Under the pieces are notes generated by a model that did not search any database, was not told where the DNA came from, and saw only the letters and a program-made list of their open reading frames with translations. Positions 5,788 to 5,952 of a DNA stretch of 5,952 nucleotides are shown one piece after another; within the stretch, counting starts at the first letter, position 1, and each line of letters begins with the position of its first letter. Source of the stretch: Deltaproteobacteria bacterium (GTDB lineage: Bacteria > Myxococcota_A > Polyangia > HGW-17). The stretch is taken from contig QKIM01000102.1 of NCBI GenBank assembly GCA_003249585.1, positions 1-5,952 on the forward strand. Direction: 5' to 3'. The position numbers were made by a program, and so were the translations under genes.

Positions 5788-5952
5788 TTATTTTTCATCC
5801 CATATCTTGATTTTCTTCAGGTAAAGATACCCCTTCTTCGTCTTGAAGAAGAAGGTGATCCCGTATTTGCCCGAGCCATGCTTGAACTTCAGCGTGTAGC
5901 TCGTTTTATTCTTTTTGGAGACCTTCTTTTTGATCTCCAGGCTTTTCACTTC
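5788..5952 (-). CDS. C-terminal end of a lysine-rich protein of unknown function, 5' end outside the window
   Basis: The frame is open from the window edge to a TAA at 5790-5788 and gives 54 residues. By my count 17 of the 54 are lysine, mixed with alternating aromatic and beta-branched residues (Y-T-L-K-F-K-H-G, G-I-T-F-F-F-K-T-K-K, G-Y-L-Y-L-K-K-I-K-I-W). This looks like amphipathic beta strands ending at the C-terminus. I do not recognise the family. The stretch is AT-richer than the rest of the window, largely because of the lysine codons. The stop is 24 nt before the beta-helix lipoprotein, so the two are probably co-transcribed. A basic, beta-rich surface next to a protein whose relative binds acidic polysaccharide fits a polyanion-contacting role, but that is only inference. 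Confidence 0.7.
   Translation of the reverse strand, partial: EVKSLEIKKKVSKKNKTSYTLKFKHGSGKYGITFFFKTKKGYLYLKKIKIWDEK

Overview
The window is GC-rich. All five coding regions that I support lie on the minus strand, so transcription runs from high to low coordinates. Two features suggest a deltaproteobacterial or Myxococcota-like Gram-negative bacterium: lipoproteins with EGF-like modules, one followed by a D-N-C-D-G-x-V-D-E-G motif, and a receptor-type class III cyclase. This is inference from protein style; the window holds no rRNA or taxonomic marker.

In transcription order the layout is as follows. (1) 5952-5788: the last 54 codons of a very lysine-rich protein of unknown function. (2) 5763-3706: a complete 685-residue lipoprotein of the Cthe_2159 family (carbohydrate-binding, calcium-binding right-handed beta-helix). 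It starts 24 nt after gene 1 with a near-perfect Shine-Dalgarno sequence and contains an internal duplication of about 121 residues. (3) 3592-3005: a 195-residue soluble protein of unknown function with a GTG start. (4) 2843-735: a 702-residue membrane receptor adenylate cyclase with the order TM, extracellular dCache-like sensor, TM, HAMP-like linker, class III cyclase domain and helical tail. (5) 724 to beyond position 1: the N-terminal 241 residues of a lipoprotein with four tandem EGF-like modules, 10 nt after the cyclase stop codon.

Genes 4 and 5 look co-transcribed and probably translationally coupled. Genes 1 and 2 are also close enough to share a transcript. Gene 3 is separated by 112-161 nt on each side and may be its own unit. 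Three of the five products are predicted to be exported or to have an extracytoplasmic part, so the theme is the cell surface: glycan-type binding, a ligand-sensing cyclase and a multi-module surface lipoprotein. Nothing in the sequence proves that they act together.

I found no RNA genes, mobile elements, CRISPR arrays or convincing rho-independent terminators. No gene-free stretch exceeds 300 bases; the largest gaps are 2844-3004 and 3593-3705. Several long open frames on the plus strand are antisense shadows of the real genes.
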